This document shows, in pieces, positions 23,601 through 36,699 of a stretch of DNA of 64,000 bases. Source of the stretch: Pteria penguin. Taxonomy: Eukaryota > Mollusca > Bivalvia > Pterioida > Pteriidae. Position 1 is the first letter of the stretch, and every line of letters begins with the position of its first letter. The stretch lies in the NCBI GenBank assembly GCA_035048485.1, contig CM068586.1:47567215-47631214 (forward strand), in the 5' to 3' direction. Under the pieces are notes generated by a model, which saw nothing but the letters and a program-made list of their open reading frames with translations, was not told the DNA's origin and did not search any database. Both the position numbers and the translations under genes were made by a program.

Positions 23601-24419
23601 GAACAAAGAGAAGTAATTAACCTCTACTGTGGAATCTGGACATACAGAATCTCCCTTTATAAAAGCAAAAAAAAAACAAACAAACAAACAAACAAACAAA
23701 AACCGTCGCAAAGTACGGAAATGGAGTCGGAAAACTAGACACGACTGATTTACGGAAAAAAATAAGTCGCCAAAGAAAAACAAGGAAGGCCAAAAGAGTA
23801 AATTGCAAAAAGAAGTTAGATATGAGGAAAATCAAAAGGAGAAAAAACAAGACAATGTTGTGTAAAATTGATAAAAAAAATCAATCAATAAATAAGTAAA
23901 TAAATAAATAATATCCTGAATTTCAAAGGATTATCCCTTAAAGGGACCTGGTCCGAGACTGGAAAATTATAGCATGAAAAGGATAAATTATGACAATATC
24001 TTATTTTTCCTGTATTGCATAAATCATAAACTTTGTGTTAATTGCAAAATTTAAAACTAAAATCCCTCCAATGTTTTTGTAGAATAAAGGTAATTGAGTT
24101 GAATTTAAATTCGGTTGGTTTCAATTCTCCAAATAAGGCGATGCTCCGCCCATAATCATGCGCGTGTGCGAATATTCGCTGTAGAAGACAACAACAATGG
24201 CTCACATGGGGGAATACGAGCACGGAAAAAAAATAGAAGTGCGATAGAAAAAAAAACTATACACAGACTTTGGGGACAAAAAAAGTGGAACAAATACTTG
24301 AATAAAGCTCGAGCTTCATTGCCATGTGATTTCCTCTGACCTTCCTCCTCAATGTTCAAAGAGTTGGCGTGGTTATGTTGCAAATTTAAAACGGGCATAT
24401 CTCGTTAACGGCACTGACT

Positions 24420-24647
24420 TTGGTAACGATACTTTTTACACATCTTAAATATTATACTAACAATCGCTTTCCGTTTAAGAAATCCGTTTACATTTTTATA
24501 CTTTTCCCGACTTCAATCGGACAAGGCTCCTTCCAAATGCTTCTAAACAGTGGGCCGCCAGTGACTATCATGTCGGAAGAATTTATAAGCAGACCAGGAA
24601 TAGATTCTGATCTTTTAACTAGAAAATTTATAGACAGTTTTCACTGA
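24420..24647 (+). pseudogene. probable Gypsy protease remnant
   Basis: The frame includes Leu-Leu-Asn-Ser-Gly-Pro-Pro-Val-Thr-Ile-Met-Ser-Glu-Glu-Phe. This matches the active-site region of retropepsins, where the usual triad is Asp-Ser/Thr-Gly. The aspartate is replaced by asparagine, so it would be inactive. Its position downstream of the Gag fossil on the same strand fits one decayed element. Confidence 0.45.
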
Positions 24648-24959
24648 GTCTAAATTTATTGGAGTTGCCTACCGTAGTCAGCCATATTTGGGGTCAAACA
24701 AGAGATTTTTACTCATGGCAATAGCAATTTTAAGACCATTGTTTGGAGAGGGTTTTCAAAACTTTGCATCAAAATTAACAGTTAGTTCTGAAATAAATCA
24801 TATCTTAAAATTTATTGGTTGATAAACAATTTATATTTTCAAAGATGATTTTAAAGAAATTCAGCCTGTATTTTTGTTGATTAAAGCACAAATCTTCACT
24901 CTTTGACCCACAAAATGGCGGACAACGGGAGATAACTCCTGTGAATGTTTGCTCAATGA

Positions 24960-25136
24960 AAACTATCTATTGTTCTTAGCGGAGCTGAAGGATCGAAAAT
25001 TGAAAGGAAGGAAGTCCTCAAATGTTTACTAGAACTTAAATCCGGGAAATATGAAATACCGATGACTGTTTCTGACATTTCGTTAGCTACGAAAGCTACG
25101 GTGACATTATGTGAATTGTATCTTTATAAATATTAA
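24960..25136 (+). other. short open frame of coding-like composition
   Basis: A 58-codon open stretch without ATG, rich in Lys-Glu-Val-Leu-type codons, ending TAA at 25136. Unrecognised; possibly an exon or an element fragment. Confidence 0.2.
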
Positions 25137-25199
25137 GCATGTCAGTATGTGTTATAGGTGTTCAAATAAACAAAGAATCAAAATCATTAAGTATTGTAT

Positions 25200-26350
25200 A
25201 GAGACCCTTTTAGATCACTCTGGTGCAATTAGTTTGCTGATCTAGGTTGTTGTAATGAAGAAGTTTGTAAACAGATAGTACCCTTTGGGCATATGTTGTC
25301 CCACCCTGACTTTATCCCTTGATGGATCTGGTCGAAAGCATCAACATTTGTAGGAACCTTTAGTACTGCTTACTTTTCAAATTTCACCAACATCTTTCGA
25401 TTAGTTCTGAAAAAATCAAACTTCAATGTCACATACCAATCCTCCTCTTTTTATTAAAAAACTGCAAAACTTCATCAATTACTATAAGAGTTGTCAGAAG
25501 ACAAAGTTCGCCGAAAATTGATGTTACGTTTCAAAGAGAATAAATGAAAGAAGCAGGTCACTCAGGAAGCAATGGTTAAGATTTTTGAAAAGTGGGTCAA
25601 AGTTCAAGGTCACAGACATCAGGTGAAAAGGTGAAGGTTCCAATTCAAAGCTATGGTCATGAGGAATCTATATGTAAAATATTAAAGCTGTGTCTTTTTC
25701 AGTTCAAACGGTAAAGCCCAGGTTAAAAATTAAAAGAAAAGTATGTCAAAGTCCAAAGTCAAGGTTACTGGGTCAAAAGTCATGGTACCAGTTGAAAGCT
25801 CTGGTCGTGACAAATCGACACGTGGAATATCAAAAATTTACCTTTTTCCAGTTTAAAAGAGGGTTAAAGTTTGTAAAAAGTACGGTCAAAGTCAGTGGTC
25901 ACTAGGTTAAAGATAAAGTTACCAATTGAAAGCCCTGGTGATAAGAAATCTATGTGTGAAATGTTAAAAACTTGATTTCGGAATGTGAGCAAAAACAATA
26001 ACACTTCTTAAGACAGTCCCTTCCTGATACTTCTGAGCAGAATTCAATTTTATAGTTCATGTAGCCAGTCCGAAGAAAAAGTTTGTCGAAGGAGGATACC
26101 CTTCAGGGCTTTTGTTGTCCCATCCCACCCTGGATCCAACCCTTTACAGATCTGACCAAAAAACAACAACAACAACAACACATATAGGGAGCCTTGACTA
26201 ATTCATCCCTGGCAACTTTTATTAAATCTCTCGTGCAGTTCTGAAGAACAAGTAGAAAGTATGAACGCTTACATACAATAGACCGACATATGGACGGACG
26301 GACGAATGATAGTGCACTCACTTAAGCCTTTGGCTTTGATGAGCTAAAAA
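25200..26350 (+). mobile_element. decayed copy of the GCTCACCTGAG dispersed element, 3' part
   Basis: It contains the family's internal motifs (CAGTTTG/TTCTGAAGAA..., GGACGGACGGACGA) and a recognisable 3' end at 26314-26350 (CACTTAAGCCTTTGGCTTTGATGAGCTAAAAA in pieces). 25570-25960 holds three tandem blocks of about 110 bp with AAGGTCA motifs. Confidence 0.6.
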
Positions 26351-26356
26351 AAATCA

Positions 26357-26636
26357 CAATAAATGTAGATTTATTGATTGATTGATTAATTGATTGATTT
26401 TTTATTAACGTCACACCTGATGCGGGGCATACAAATTTTGACCTATACAACGGACCCACCCGAAGCAGTGAGGGATCTTTAACGTGCCATGCATACCACG
26501 ACACGGGACCTCGGTTTTTACTGTCTCATCCGAAAGACAGAACACCGGCATGACCAGAGTGGGACCCGAACCCCGGCCTCCCGATCAAGAGTCCGGCGCG
26601 ATACCACTAGGCTACGCCGGCTTCAATAAATCTAGA
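26357..26636 (-). mobile_element. tRNA-derived V-SINE-like element with target duplication (internal deletion)
   Basis: SINE body 26370-26623, minus strand, with a (TTGA)n-type tail at its left. It lacks about 35 bp of the conserved 3' region. The flanks CAATAAATGTAGA (26357-26369) and CAATAAATCTAGA (26624-26636) form a 13-bp target duplication with one mismatch. Confidence 0.93.
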
Positions 26637-26859
26637 AAACAGAATTTTCACATGACACTTGCAAATTATTTTTGAAAGAGAAATTTTCAAAGGAATATTT
26701 GCAAATGAATACTTTATTACTACTCTGTATCACATAAATAGATAAAAAAAAATATGAGGAAAAGACGTATTCCAAAAAAGTGTCACACAAACGTCAAAAT
26801 TTAAATTTCAGAAAAGAACTAAATACAACAATAATTTTACGACACATTGTAGATTACTC

Positions 26860-27510
26860 TGATACATTCGGTTTGCCGATTTATGGAACCAGTCTGAAGA
26901 AGTTTCTCAAAGTGAGTACCCCCCTGGTGTTTATATGTCATCCTGCCCAGGACCCACCCCTAGATGGATTTGATCAAATAACCTTGTTTGTAGGGGTCAT
27001 TGAGTATTTCACGTTGAGTATATCAAGATTTAATAAAATCATTTCATTAACGCTCACCTTTATATGCTGATAGTGTATCTTTTATTTATATATTTTTTGT
27101 TTCTCGCCCGAATAAGGTGGTTTCTCTTTCTCGTTCGAACGAGACAAAAAATATTTCTTCTTCTTTAAAATGGCACGAAAACAAAACTCAGATAAAATAC
27201 ACAAAATAAATGAAATATAAGCAAACCACGTAGAGAAAATTAAAGGAATTACCCGGTACATAAAAATAGGCAAGTATGATGAATGATTAAAAAAATAAAA
27301 AGCATAAAAATTTGAGCTCATATTGAAAAATTAATCACCAACACTTTTATATCCTTCTATCTTACTCTGATGCATTCAGTTTGATCAGTTTAATGATCTA
27401 TGTAGCTGGATTGTGGATAGCTTACAGAGACGGTCATATGACAGATGGATGATGGACAAAACACTCTAATAACAGCTTACTTAAGCCTTGTGCTCAGGTG
27501 AGCTAAAAAG
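26860..27510 (+). mobile_element. decayed copies of the GCTCACCTGAG element
   Basis: Two pieces: 26860-27060 (internal part with ATTCGGTTTGCC and CAGGACCCACCCCTAG) and 27360-27510. The second ends in the family's 3' hairpin and AGGTGAGCTAAAAA at 27474-27510. The stretch between is AT-rich and unassigned. Confidence 0.6.
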
Positions 27511-27752
27511 ACCGTCTACAGTGACCTTGATCCTGCTAGTGTGGCCTTAAGTCTACAGAATCAAATATAATAACAGCAGTACTTGTACCTAGTATGAATT
27601 TGTCCTTTCAATGTAGTATATAGAGCAATAAACTTGACAAGGTGTTTCAGAATGGACTACTCAATGGACATTGCAATTTTCTATTACACGGTCGATGAGT
27701 AAATCGAAGAAATCTCAAAAAGAAAATACCTTACTCTTTTCTTAACCATCAT

Positions 27753-28002
27753 CCAGGGACCAGTTGTTCGAAACTTTAACCACTGGTTAAGCTAACGAAT
27801 GGTTAAATTTCATCTGACTATATCTTTGAAATGAAAAGCATTAAGTCATAATCTGTGTACTGATTTGTAGAATATTAAACAAGCTTTGTAAAGTAATTTA
27901 TATTTTTATACAGAAATCATGGAATTTAAATTCATTGTCTCTCAAACTTTAACCACTGGTTAGCTTAACCAGTGGTTAAAGTTTTGAACAACTGGCCCCT
28001 GG
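27753..28002. mobile_element. MITE with 44-bp terminal inverted repeats
   Basis: The left end (27753-27796) starts CCAGGGACCAGTTGTTC and contains AACCACTGGTTAAGCTAAC. The right end (27959-28002) is its reverse complement with about two mismatches. The whole is 250 bp with no coding capacity. No clear target duplication is visible. Confidence 0.9.
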
Positions 28003-28026
28003 TGTCTATTCTTTAGAAGATCTGTT

Positions 28027-28288
28027 AAAGAAACATCACAACAAAGAAACATCACAACAATGAAACATCACAACAAAGAAACATCACAACAATGAAACAT
28101 CACAACAATGAAACAACACAACAATGAAACATCACAACAATGAAACATCACAACAATGAAACATCACAACAAAGAAACATCACAACAATGAAACATCACA
28201 ACAAAGAAACAACACAACAATGAAACATCACAACAAAGAAACATCACAACAATGAAACATCACAACAATGAAACATCACAACAAAGAT
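28027..28288. repeat. 16-bp minisatellite AAACATCACAACAAWG
   Basis: About 16 copies with only A/T alternation and one C/A change. It starts 25 bp right of the MITE. Confidence 0.95.
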
Positions 28289-28520
28289 GCATCATGAATA
28301 CTAATCTCTTTATTCTAGTATTTTTTCTGAAAAAGATGATCAATGGAAGCAATGCTCTTGCCATAGCCTACACTGTGTTATATTTAAAAAAAAACAACAA
28401 CCCCAGTATGGAAGCTTCAAACAATTTTACACCTTAAAAATTATGACTTTGAACAGCAATTTCAATATTTCTCTGTAAGAACAGTATATAGTTGCATTAA
28501 TATAGCTACCATTTAAATAC

Positions 28521-28562
28521 ACTTGAGCACAGACATATGTGTATATATGTCTCGGACTTGAG
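28521..28562. mobile_element. 28-bp palindromic micro-insertion with 7-bp duplication
   Basis: An imperfect palindrome at 28528-28555 (CACAGACATATG...TATATGTCTCGG) is bounded on both sides by ACTTGAG (28521-28527 and 28556-28562). Same class as 63254-63297. Confidence 0.7.
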
Positions 28563-28689
28563 GCAATTAATACCATTTAAAAAAAACTTGATCATAAAGT
28601 TTGAAATAATATTCAATATTGAAATAAAACAAATATTCTTCTATTTTTCATGATATTACCCTGAAATCTTTAGTCATTTTTCATCTAAT

Positions 28690-28928
28690 TCAGTTTGTGG
28701 ATCCAGATTTTTATAAAAGAGGGAGAGCTATTTGTGGTGGATTTAGAGGGGGAGGGGGGGGGCTGGGCCCCCGTTTTTCATCACAAATTTACAAGGTATA
28801 TAATTTATATAGATGATAAGGTCGAAAACACTCAAAACAATATGGGTAAAACTCCAGATTTGGCACCCAAAATGGCTGAGTATTTTGGTGACCCCCGTCC
28901 CCTTTTGGTAATCCTGGATCCGCTACTG
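28690..28928. mobile_element. possible MITE with GGATCCAG-type ends
   Basis: The left edge GTGGATCCAGATTTT and the right edge ATCCTGGATCCGCTACTGG are roughly inverted, and a G-rich run (28744-28760) lies inside. Similar ends occur on known non-autonomous DNA transposons. Boundaries are uncertain. Confidence 0.4.
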
Positions 28929-28929
28929 G

Positions 28930-29900
28930 CTACGTAAAGGCAGTGAGAGTCAATGTCTAGAGAAATAACAAAACAATGTAACATTTTCTGACAATGTAAC
29001 ATGTTCTGATAATGTTTGGTCAAAGAGTTAAGACTATAGTATATATGTATGTATATATGTATGTATACAATGGCAAATTCAGAATGGGAAGAGAAATGGC
29101 TCTGGAGTTTACAATCCTCCTCCACGCCCTGCTTTGTTTGTTTTACTTTATGTTTTACCTCAAACATTACCACCAAAGGGTACTGCATCCGCCTCCAGCT
29201 TGTAACATTCATGTACGTTCTGGACATATTATGTATATATCAAAGGTAGTCAAAGAACAATTTCCTCGAAGTTTTATATCCCTAAGCCCAGTCGTTATGT
29301 AGATAAATACAAATATACTAGCCTATACCTGTACTTTCTACCCCACTCTGTGATGAATTCCATAAAGAAATACACACCGTATGTACTCACTTGATTTCTC
29401 TGACACACATGTATAGTGCACATGTAACACAGCTAACATAACGTGAATTTCAATTTGGTTACCTTATTAGTAAGTTTCATCTTGAACGCTCTCTGTATAG
29501 TATCCATACTCAGAATCACTAGTGTTGTCATTTCTAGTAATCGCAAGAATTCATCGGTTAATCGTACATATTCATTACTATACCGCTACTGAATTTCCTC
29601 TGTTCTAAAGCCCTTGCCGAAACGCATTTGTCATAAACATGCATGAGTTTAATATCTAAATGTCCATTGAACTTCCTTCGTACAATTTTTGGAATCACAT
29701 GGAACAAAATATAAAAGTATAACAATAACAACTAAAAGAGTGTTCGATTTCTTCTTTAACTATAGCAAAAGACTGTCTTTGTGGTATTATTTCACTGGGT
29801 TTTGTCATTGAGTAAATTTGAGCAGTAAATCAGCGTTTCTTCGTATTAAAGTGAAAAAGGTGATTTTGTCTTGATTTGATTAGTTTTAGGCCGATCATTT
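28930..29900. other. no gene recognised
   Basis: AT-rich sequence left of the large tandem arrays. Nothing specific seen. Confidence 0.4.
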
Positions 29901-32900
29901 CTGTGTAAGTCTGCTATGTACAGTGACGAAGACAAGACTCCTCTGTAAGTCTGCTATGTACAGTGATGAAGACAAGACTCCTCTGTAAGTCTGCTATGTA
30001 CAGTGATGAAGACAAGACTCCTCTGTAAGTCTGCTATGTACAGTGATGAAGACAAGACTCCTCTGTAAGTCTGCTATGTATAGTGACGAAGACAAGACTC
30101 CTCTGTAAGTCCGCTATGTATAGTGACGAAAACAAGACTCCTCTGTAAGTCTGCTATGTACAGTGATGAAGACAAGACTCCTGTGTAAGTCCGCTATGTA
30201 CTGTGACGGAGACAAGCCTCTCCTGTGTAAGTCCGCTATGTACAGTGATGAAGACAAGACTCCTCTGTAAGTCTGCTATGTACAGTGACGACGACAAGAC
30301 TCCTCTGTAAGTCTGCTATGTACAGTGACGAAGGCAAGACTCCTCTGTAAGTCTGCTATGTACAGTGACGAAGACAAGACTCCTCTGTAAGTCTGCTATG
30401 TACAGTGACGAAGACAAGACTCCTCTGTAAGTCTGCTATGTACAGTGACGAAGACATGCCTCCTCTGTAAGTCTGCTATGTACAGTGACGAAGACAAGAC
30501 TCCTGTGTAAGTCTGCTATGTACAGTGACGAAGACATGCCTCCTCTGTAAGTCTGCTATGTACAGTGACGAAGCCATGCCTCCTCTGTAAGTCTGCTATG
30601 TACAGTGACGAAGACAAGACTCCTCTGTATTCTTCTATGTACAGTGATGAAGACAAGACTCCTCTGTAAGTCTGCTATGTACAGTGACGAAGACATGCCT
30701 CCTCTGTAAGTCTGCTATGTACATTGACGAAGACAAGACACTCCTCTGTAAGTCCGCTATGTACATTGACGAAGACAAGACTCCTCTGTAAGTCTGCTAT
30801 GTACAGTGACGAAGACAAGACACTCCTCTGTAAGTCTGCTATGTACAGTGACGAAGACAAGACTCCTCTGTAAGTCTGCTATGTACAGTGACGACGACAA
30901 GACACTCCTCTGTAAGTCTGCTATGTACAGTGACGAAGACAAGACACTCCTGTGTAAGTCTGCTATGTATAGTGATGAAGACAAGACTCCTGTGTAAGTC
31001 TGCTATGTACAGTGACGACGACAAGACACTCCTCTGTAAGTCTGCTATGTACAGTGAGGACGACAAGACACTCCTCTGTAAGTCTGCTATGTACAGTGAC
31101 GAAGACAAGACTCCTCTGTAAGTCTGCTATGTATAGTGATGAAGACAAGACTCCTCTGTAAGTCTGCTATGTATAGTGATGAAGACAAGACTCCTCTGTA
31201 AGTCTGCTATGTACAGTGACGACGACAAGACACTCCTCTGTAAGTCTGCTATGTACAGTGACGACGACAAGACACTCCTCTGTAAGTCTGCTATGTACAG
31301 TGACGAAGACAAGACTCCTCTGTAAGTCTGCTATGTATAGTGATGAAGACAAGACTCCTGTGTAAGTCTGCTATGTACAGTGACGACGACAAGACACTCC
31401 TCTGTAAGTCTGCTATGTACAGTGACGACGACAAGACACTCCTCTGTAAGTCTGCTATGTACAGTGACGACGACAAGACACTCCTCTGTAAGTCTGCTAT
31501 GTACAGTGATGAAGACAAGACTCCTGTGTAAGTCTGCTATGTACAGTGACGACGACAAGACACTCCTCTGTAAGTCTGCTATGTACAGTGACGACGACAA
31601 GACACTCCTCTGTAAGTCTGCTATGTACAGTGAAGACGACAAGACACTCCTCTGTAAGTCCGCCATGTAAAGTGACGACGACAAGACACTCCTCTGTAAG
31701 TCTGCTATGTACAGTGACGAAGACATGCCTCCTCTGTAAGTCTGCTATGTACAGTGACGAAGCCATGCCTCCTCTGTAAGTCTGCTATGTACAGTGACGA
31801 AGACAAGACTCCTCTGTATTCTTCTATGTACAGTGATGAAGACAAGACTCCTCTGTAAGTCTGCTATGTACAGTGACGAAGACATGCCTCCTCTGTAAGT
31901 CTGCTATGTACATTGACGAAGACAAGACTCCTCTGTAAGTCTGCTATGTACATTGACGAAGACAAGACACTCCTCTGTAAGTCCGCTATGTACAGTGATG
32001 ACGACAAGACTCCTCTGTAAGTGTGCTATGTACAGTGACAAAGACATGCCTCCTCTGTAAGTCTGCTATGTACATTGACGAAGACAAGACTCCTCTGTAA
32101 GTCTGCTATGTACATTGACGAAGACAAGACTCCTCTGTAAGTCTGCTATGTACAGTGACGACGACAAGACACTCCTCTGTAAGTCTGCTATGTACAGTGA
32201 CGAAGACAAGACACTCCTGTGTAAGTCTGCTATGTACAGTGATGAAGACAAGACTCCTGTGTAAGTCTGCTATGTACAGTGACGAAGACAAGACTCCTCT
32301 GTAAGTCTGCTATGTATAGTGATGAAGACAAGACTCCTGTGTAAGTCTGCTATGTACAGTGACGACGACAAGACACTCCTCTGTAAGTCTGCTATGTACA
32401 GTGACGACGACAAGACACTCCTCTGTAAGTCTGCTATGTACAGTGACGACGACAAGACACTCCTCTGTAAGTCTGCTATGTACAGTGATGAAGACAAGAC
32501 TCCTGTGTAAGTCTGCTATGTACAGTGACGACGACAAGACACTCCTCTGTAAGTCTGCTATGTACAGTGATGAAGACAAGACTCCTCTGTAAGTCTGCTA
32601 TGTACAGTGACGACGACAAGACTCCTCTGTAAGTCCGCTATGTACAGTGAAGACGACAAGACACTCCTCTGTAAGTCCGCCATGTACAGTGACGACGACA
32701 AGACACTCCTCTGTAAGTCTGCTATGTACAGTGACGAAGACATGCCTCCTCTGTAAGTCTGCTATGTACAGTGACGAAGCCATGCCTCCTCTGTAAGTCT
32801 GCTATGTACAGTGACGAAGACAAGACTCCTCTGTATTCTTCTATGTACAGTGATGAAGACAAGACTCCTCTGTAAGTCTGCTATGTACAGTGACGAAGAC

Positions 32901-33566
32901 ATGCCTCCTCTGTAAGTCTGCTATGTACATTGACGAAGACAAGACTCCTCTGTAAGTCTGCTATGTACATTGACGAAGACAAGACACTCCTCTGTAAGTC
33001 CGCTATGTACATTGACGAAGACAAGACTCCTCTGTAAGTCTGCTATGTACAGTGACGAAGACAAGACACTCCTCTGTAAGTCTGCTATGTACAGTGACGA
33101 AGACAAGACTCCTCTGTAAGTCTGCTATGTACAGTGACGACGACAAGACACTCCTCTGTAAGTCTGCTATGTACAGTGACGAAGACAAGACACTCCTGTG
33201 TAAGTCTGCTATGTACAGTGATGAAGACAAGACTCCTGTGTAAGTCTGCTATGTACAGTGACGACGACAAGACACTCCTCTGTAAGTCTGCTATGTACAG
33301 TGACGAAGACAAGACACTCCTCTGTAAGTCTGCTATGTACAGTGACGACGACAAGACACTCCTCTGTAAGTCTGCTATGTACAGTGACGAAGACAAGACT
33401 CCTCTGTAAGTCTGCTATGTACAGTGACGACGACAAGACACTCCTCTGTAAGTCCGCTATGTACAGTGACGAAGACAAGACACTCCTCTGTAAGTCTGCC
33501 ATGTACAGTGACGAAGACAAGACTCCTCTGTAAGTCTGCTATGTACAGTGACGAAGACAAAACTCT
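29901..33566. repeat. 40/42-bp tandem array with higher-order repeats
   Basis: About 90 copies of CTCTGTAAGTCTGCTATG plus TACAGTGACGAAGACAAGA in two lengths, 40 bp and 42 bp (extra AC in GACACTCC). A marker unit with AAGCCATGCC occurs at 30571, 31760 and 32777, and a diverged unit TGTATTCTTCTATG follows each. The array therefore grew in blocks of about 1.0-1.2 kb. The mixture of 40- and 42-bp units shifts every frame, so it is not coding. Confidence 0.97.
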
Positions 33567-33870
33567 CCCTGACTTTGTGTGCAGTTCTCACCTGAACTTA
33601 CTTATACATTTATACACTTTGATATATTAATACTTCAGGCATGGGCAAAAATCTTGCAGTTTATAGGATGTTTCTGATTTGAAACTGAAAATAACATAAA
33701 GATTTTGAACTCAGAGATAAATAAATTTATTAATAATATTGTATTTATTCAATTCATACGAACTCATAAAACTGCTTCTAAACGCGAAACAATGTAAAAC
33801 ATAATTTGAAAGGCTTTAAAATGATACAGTTAAATGATCTCAAATAATACAATACACGGATGTTACCCCG
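33567..33870. other. spacer between two arrays
   Basis: About 300 bp of AT-rich unique-looking DNA with no gene. Confidence 0.5.
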
Positions 33871-36412
33871 TAATAAGTACACAATGATTGTGGTCGGTCA
33901 GCAGAGAATAGGTACACAATGAATGTGGTCGGTCAGAAGGAGATAGTTACACTATGATTCTGGTCGGTCGGCAGGGAATAGGTACACAGTGATTGTGGTC
34001 AGTCAGCAGGGAATAGGTACACAATGATTGTGGTCGGTCAGCAGGGAATAGGTACACAATGATTGTGGTCGGTCAGCAGGGAATAGGTACACAATGATTG
34101 TGGTCGGTCAGCAGGGAATAGGTACACAATGATTGTGGTCGGTCAGCAGGGAATAGGTACACAATGACTGTGGTCGGTGAGTAGGGAATAAAGTACACAG
34201 TGATTGTGGTCGGTCAGCAGGGAATAGGTACACAATGATTGTGGTCGGTGAGTAGGGAATAGGTACACATTGATTGTGGTCGGTCAGCAGGGAATAAGTA
34301 CACAATGATTGTGGTTAGTCAGCAGGGAATAGGTATAAAATGATTGTGGTCAGTCAGCTGGGAATAGGTACACAATGATTTTGGTCGGCCAACAGGCAAT
34401 AGGTACACAATAATTGTTGTCGGTCAACAGGCAATAGGTACACAATAATTGTGGTCGGTCAGCAGGCAGTAGGTACACAATGATTGTGGTCGGTCAGCAG
34501 GCAGTAGGTACACAATGTGGTCAGTCAGCAGGGAATAGGTACACTGATTGTGGTTGGTCAGCAGAGAATAAGTACACATTGATTCTGGTCAGTCAGCAGG
34601 GAATATGTACACAATGATTGTTGTCGGTCAGCAAACAATAGGTACACAATGATTGTGGTCTGTTGGCAGGCAATAGGTACACAATGAGTGTGGTCGGTCA
34701 GCAGGCAATAGGTATAAAATGATTGTGGTCAGTCAGCAGGGAAAAGGTACACAATAATTATGGTCGGTGAGAAGGGAATAGGTACACAATGATTGTGGTC
34801 AGTCAGCAGGGAATAGGTACACAATGACTGTGATCGGTTAGTAGGGAATAGGTACACAATGATTGTGGTCGGTGAGAAGGGAATAAGTACACAATGATTG
34901 TGGTTAGTCAGCAGGGAATAGGTACACAATGATTGTGGTCCTTCAGCAGGGAATAGGTACACAATGATTGTGGTCGGTCAGCAGGGAATAGGTACACAAT
35001 GATTGTGGTCGGTGAGCAGGAAATAGGTACACAATGATTATGGTCGTTCCGCAGGAAATAGATACACAACGATTGTGGTCGGCCATGAGAGAATGGGTAC
35101 ACAATGACTGTGGTCGAACAGCAGGGAAAGGTACACAATGATTGTGGTTGGTGAGAAAGGAATAGGTACACAATGATTGTGGTCGTTCAGCAGAGATTAG
35201 GTACACAATGATTGTGGTCGGTCAGCAGGCAGTAGGTACACAATGATTGTGGTCGGTCAGCAGGCAGTAGGTACACAATGATTGTGGTCAATCAGCAGGA
35301 AATAGGTACACTGATTGTGGTTGGTCAGCAGAGAATAAGTACACATTGATTGTGGTCAGTCAGCAGGGAATATGTACACAATGATTGTTGTCGGTCAGCA
35401 GACAATACGTACACAATGATTGTGGTCTGTTGGCAGGCAATAGGTACACAATGATTGTGGTCGGTCAGCAGGCAATAGGTATAAAAAGATTGTGGTCAGT
35501 CAGCAGGGAAAAGGTACACAATAATTGTGGTCGGTGAGAAGGGAAAAGGTACACAATGATTGTGGTCGGTCAGCAGGGAATGGGTACACAATGACTGTGA
35601 TCGGTTAGAAGGGAATAGGTACACAAAGATTGTGGTCGGTGAGCAGGGAATAGGTACACAATGATTGTGGTCGGTGAGCAGGCAATACGTGCACAATGAT
35701 TGTGGTCGGTGAGCAGGGAATAGATACACAATGATTGTTGTCGGTCAGCAGGGAATAGGTACACAGTGACTGTGGTCGGTCATCAGTGAATAGGTACACA
35801 ATGACTGTGGTCGATCAGCAGGGAATAGGTACACAATGATTGTGGTCGGTGAGCAGGGAATAGGTACACAATGATTGTGGTCGGTGAGCAGGGAATAGGT
35901 ACACAATGATTGTGGTCAGTCAGCAGGGAATAAGTACACAATGATTTTGGTCGGCCAACAGGCAATAGGTACACAATGATTGTGGTCGGTCAGCAGGGAA
36001 TAGGTACACAATGATTGTGGTCGGTGAGCAGGGAATAGGTACACTGATTGTGGTTGGTCAGCAGAGAATAAGTACACATTGATTGTTGTCGGTCAGCAGA
36101 CAATAGGTACACAATGATTGTTGTCGGTCGGCAGACAATAGGTACACAATGATTGTGGTCTGTTGACAAGCAATAGATACGCAATGATTGCGGTTGGTCA
36201 GCAGGCAATAGGTATAAAATGATTGTGGTCGTTCAGCAGGCAATAGATATAAAATTATTGTGGTCAGTCAGCAGGGAATAAGTACACCATGATTGTGGTC
36301 GGTGAGCAGGGAATAGGTACACAATGATTGTGGTCGGTGAGCAGGGAATAGGTACACAAGGATTGTGGTCAGTCAGCAGGGAATAAGTACACAATGATTG
36401 TGGTCGGTCAGC
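33871..36412. repeat. 35-bp tandem array
   Basis: About 72 copies of a 35-bp unit containing TACACAATGATTGTGGTCGG and TCAGCAGGGAATAGG. A shortened marker unit (ACACTGATTGTGGTTGG) recurs at 34541, 35308 and 36041, showing higher-order blocks of about 730-770 bp. Confidence 0.97.
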
Positions 36413-36611
36413 CTGGATACACAGTGGAATTCGCCACACACCTACCTGGATACACAGTGAAATTCTCCACACACACCTGCCTGGATACACAGTGGAATTC
36501 TCCACACACACCTGCCTGAATACACAGTGAAATTCTCCACACACACCTGCCTGAATACACAGTGGAATTCTCCACACACACCTGCCTGAATATACAGTGG
36601 AATTCTCCACC
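36413..36611. repeat. 35-bp tandem array of a different sequence
   Basis: Five to six copies of CTGGATACACAGTGGAATTC plus TCCACACACACCTGC. It abuts the previous array at GGTCAGCCTGGATAC with no spacer. Confidence 0.95.
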
Positions 36612-36699
36612 GACATAGCCGGTCAGGGACGCATTTTGGTTCTGAACATCATTTCAATAAGATAATGGCCTCAACAGTAAGACTCTCAAACTATTTCTA

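Noticed and set aside
30675..33630. Many overlapping open frames of 60-130 codons in both directions
   Set aside because: They arise from the 40/42-bp tandem repeat. Mixed unit lengths shift the frame, and both strands give equally long frames, so coding selection is absent.
34108..36616. Minus-strand frames with repeated Pro-Gln-Ser-Leu-Cys-Thr
   Set aside because: Translation of the 35-bp array; frame changes from block to block and there is no start context or conserved end.
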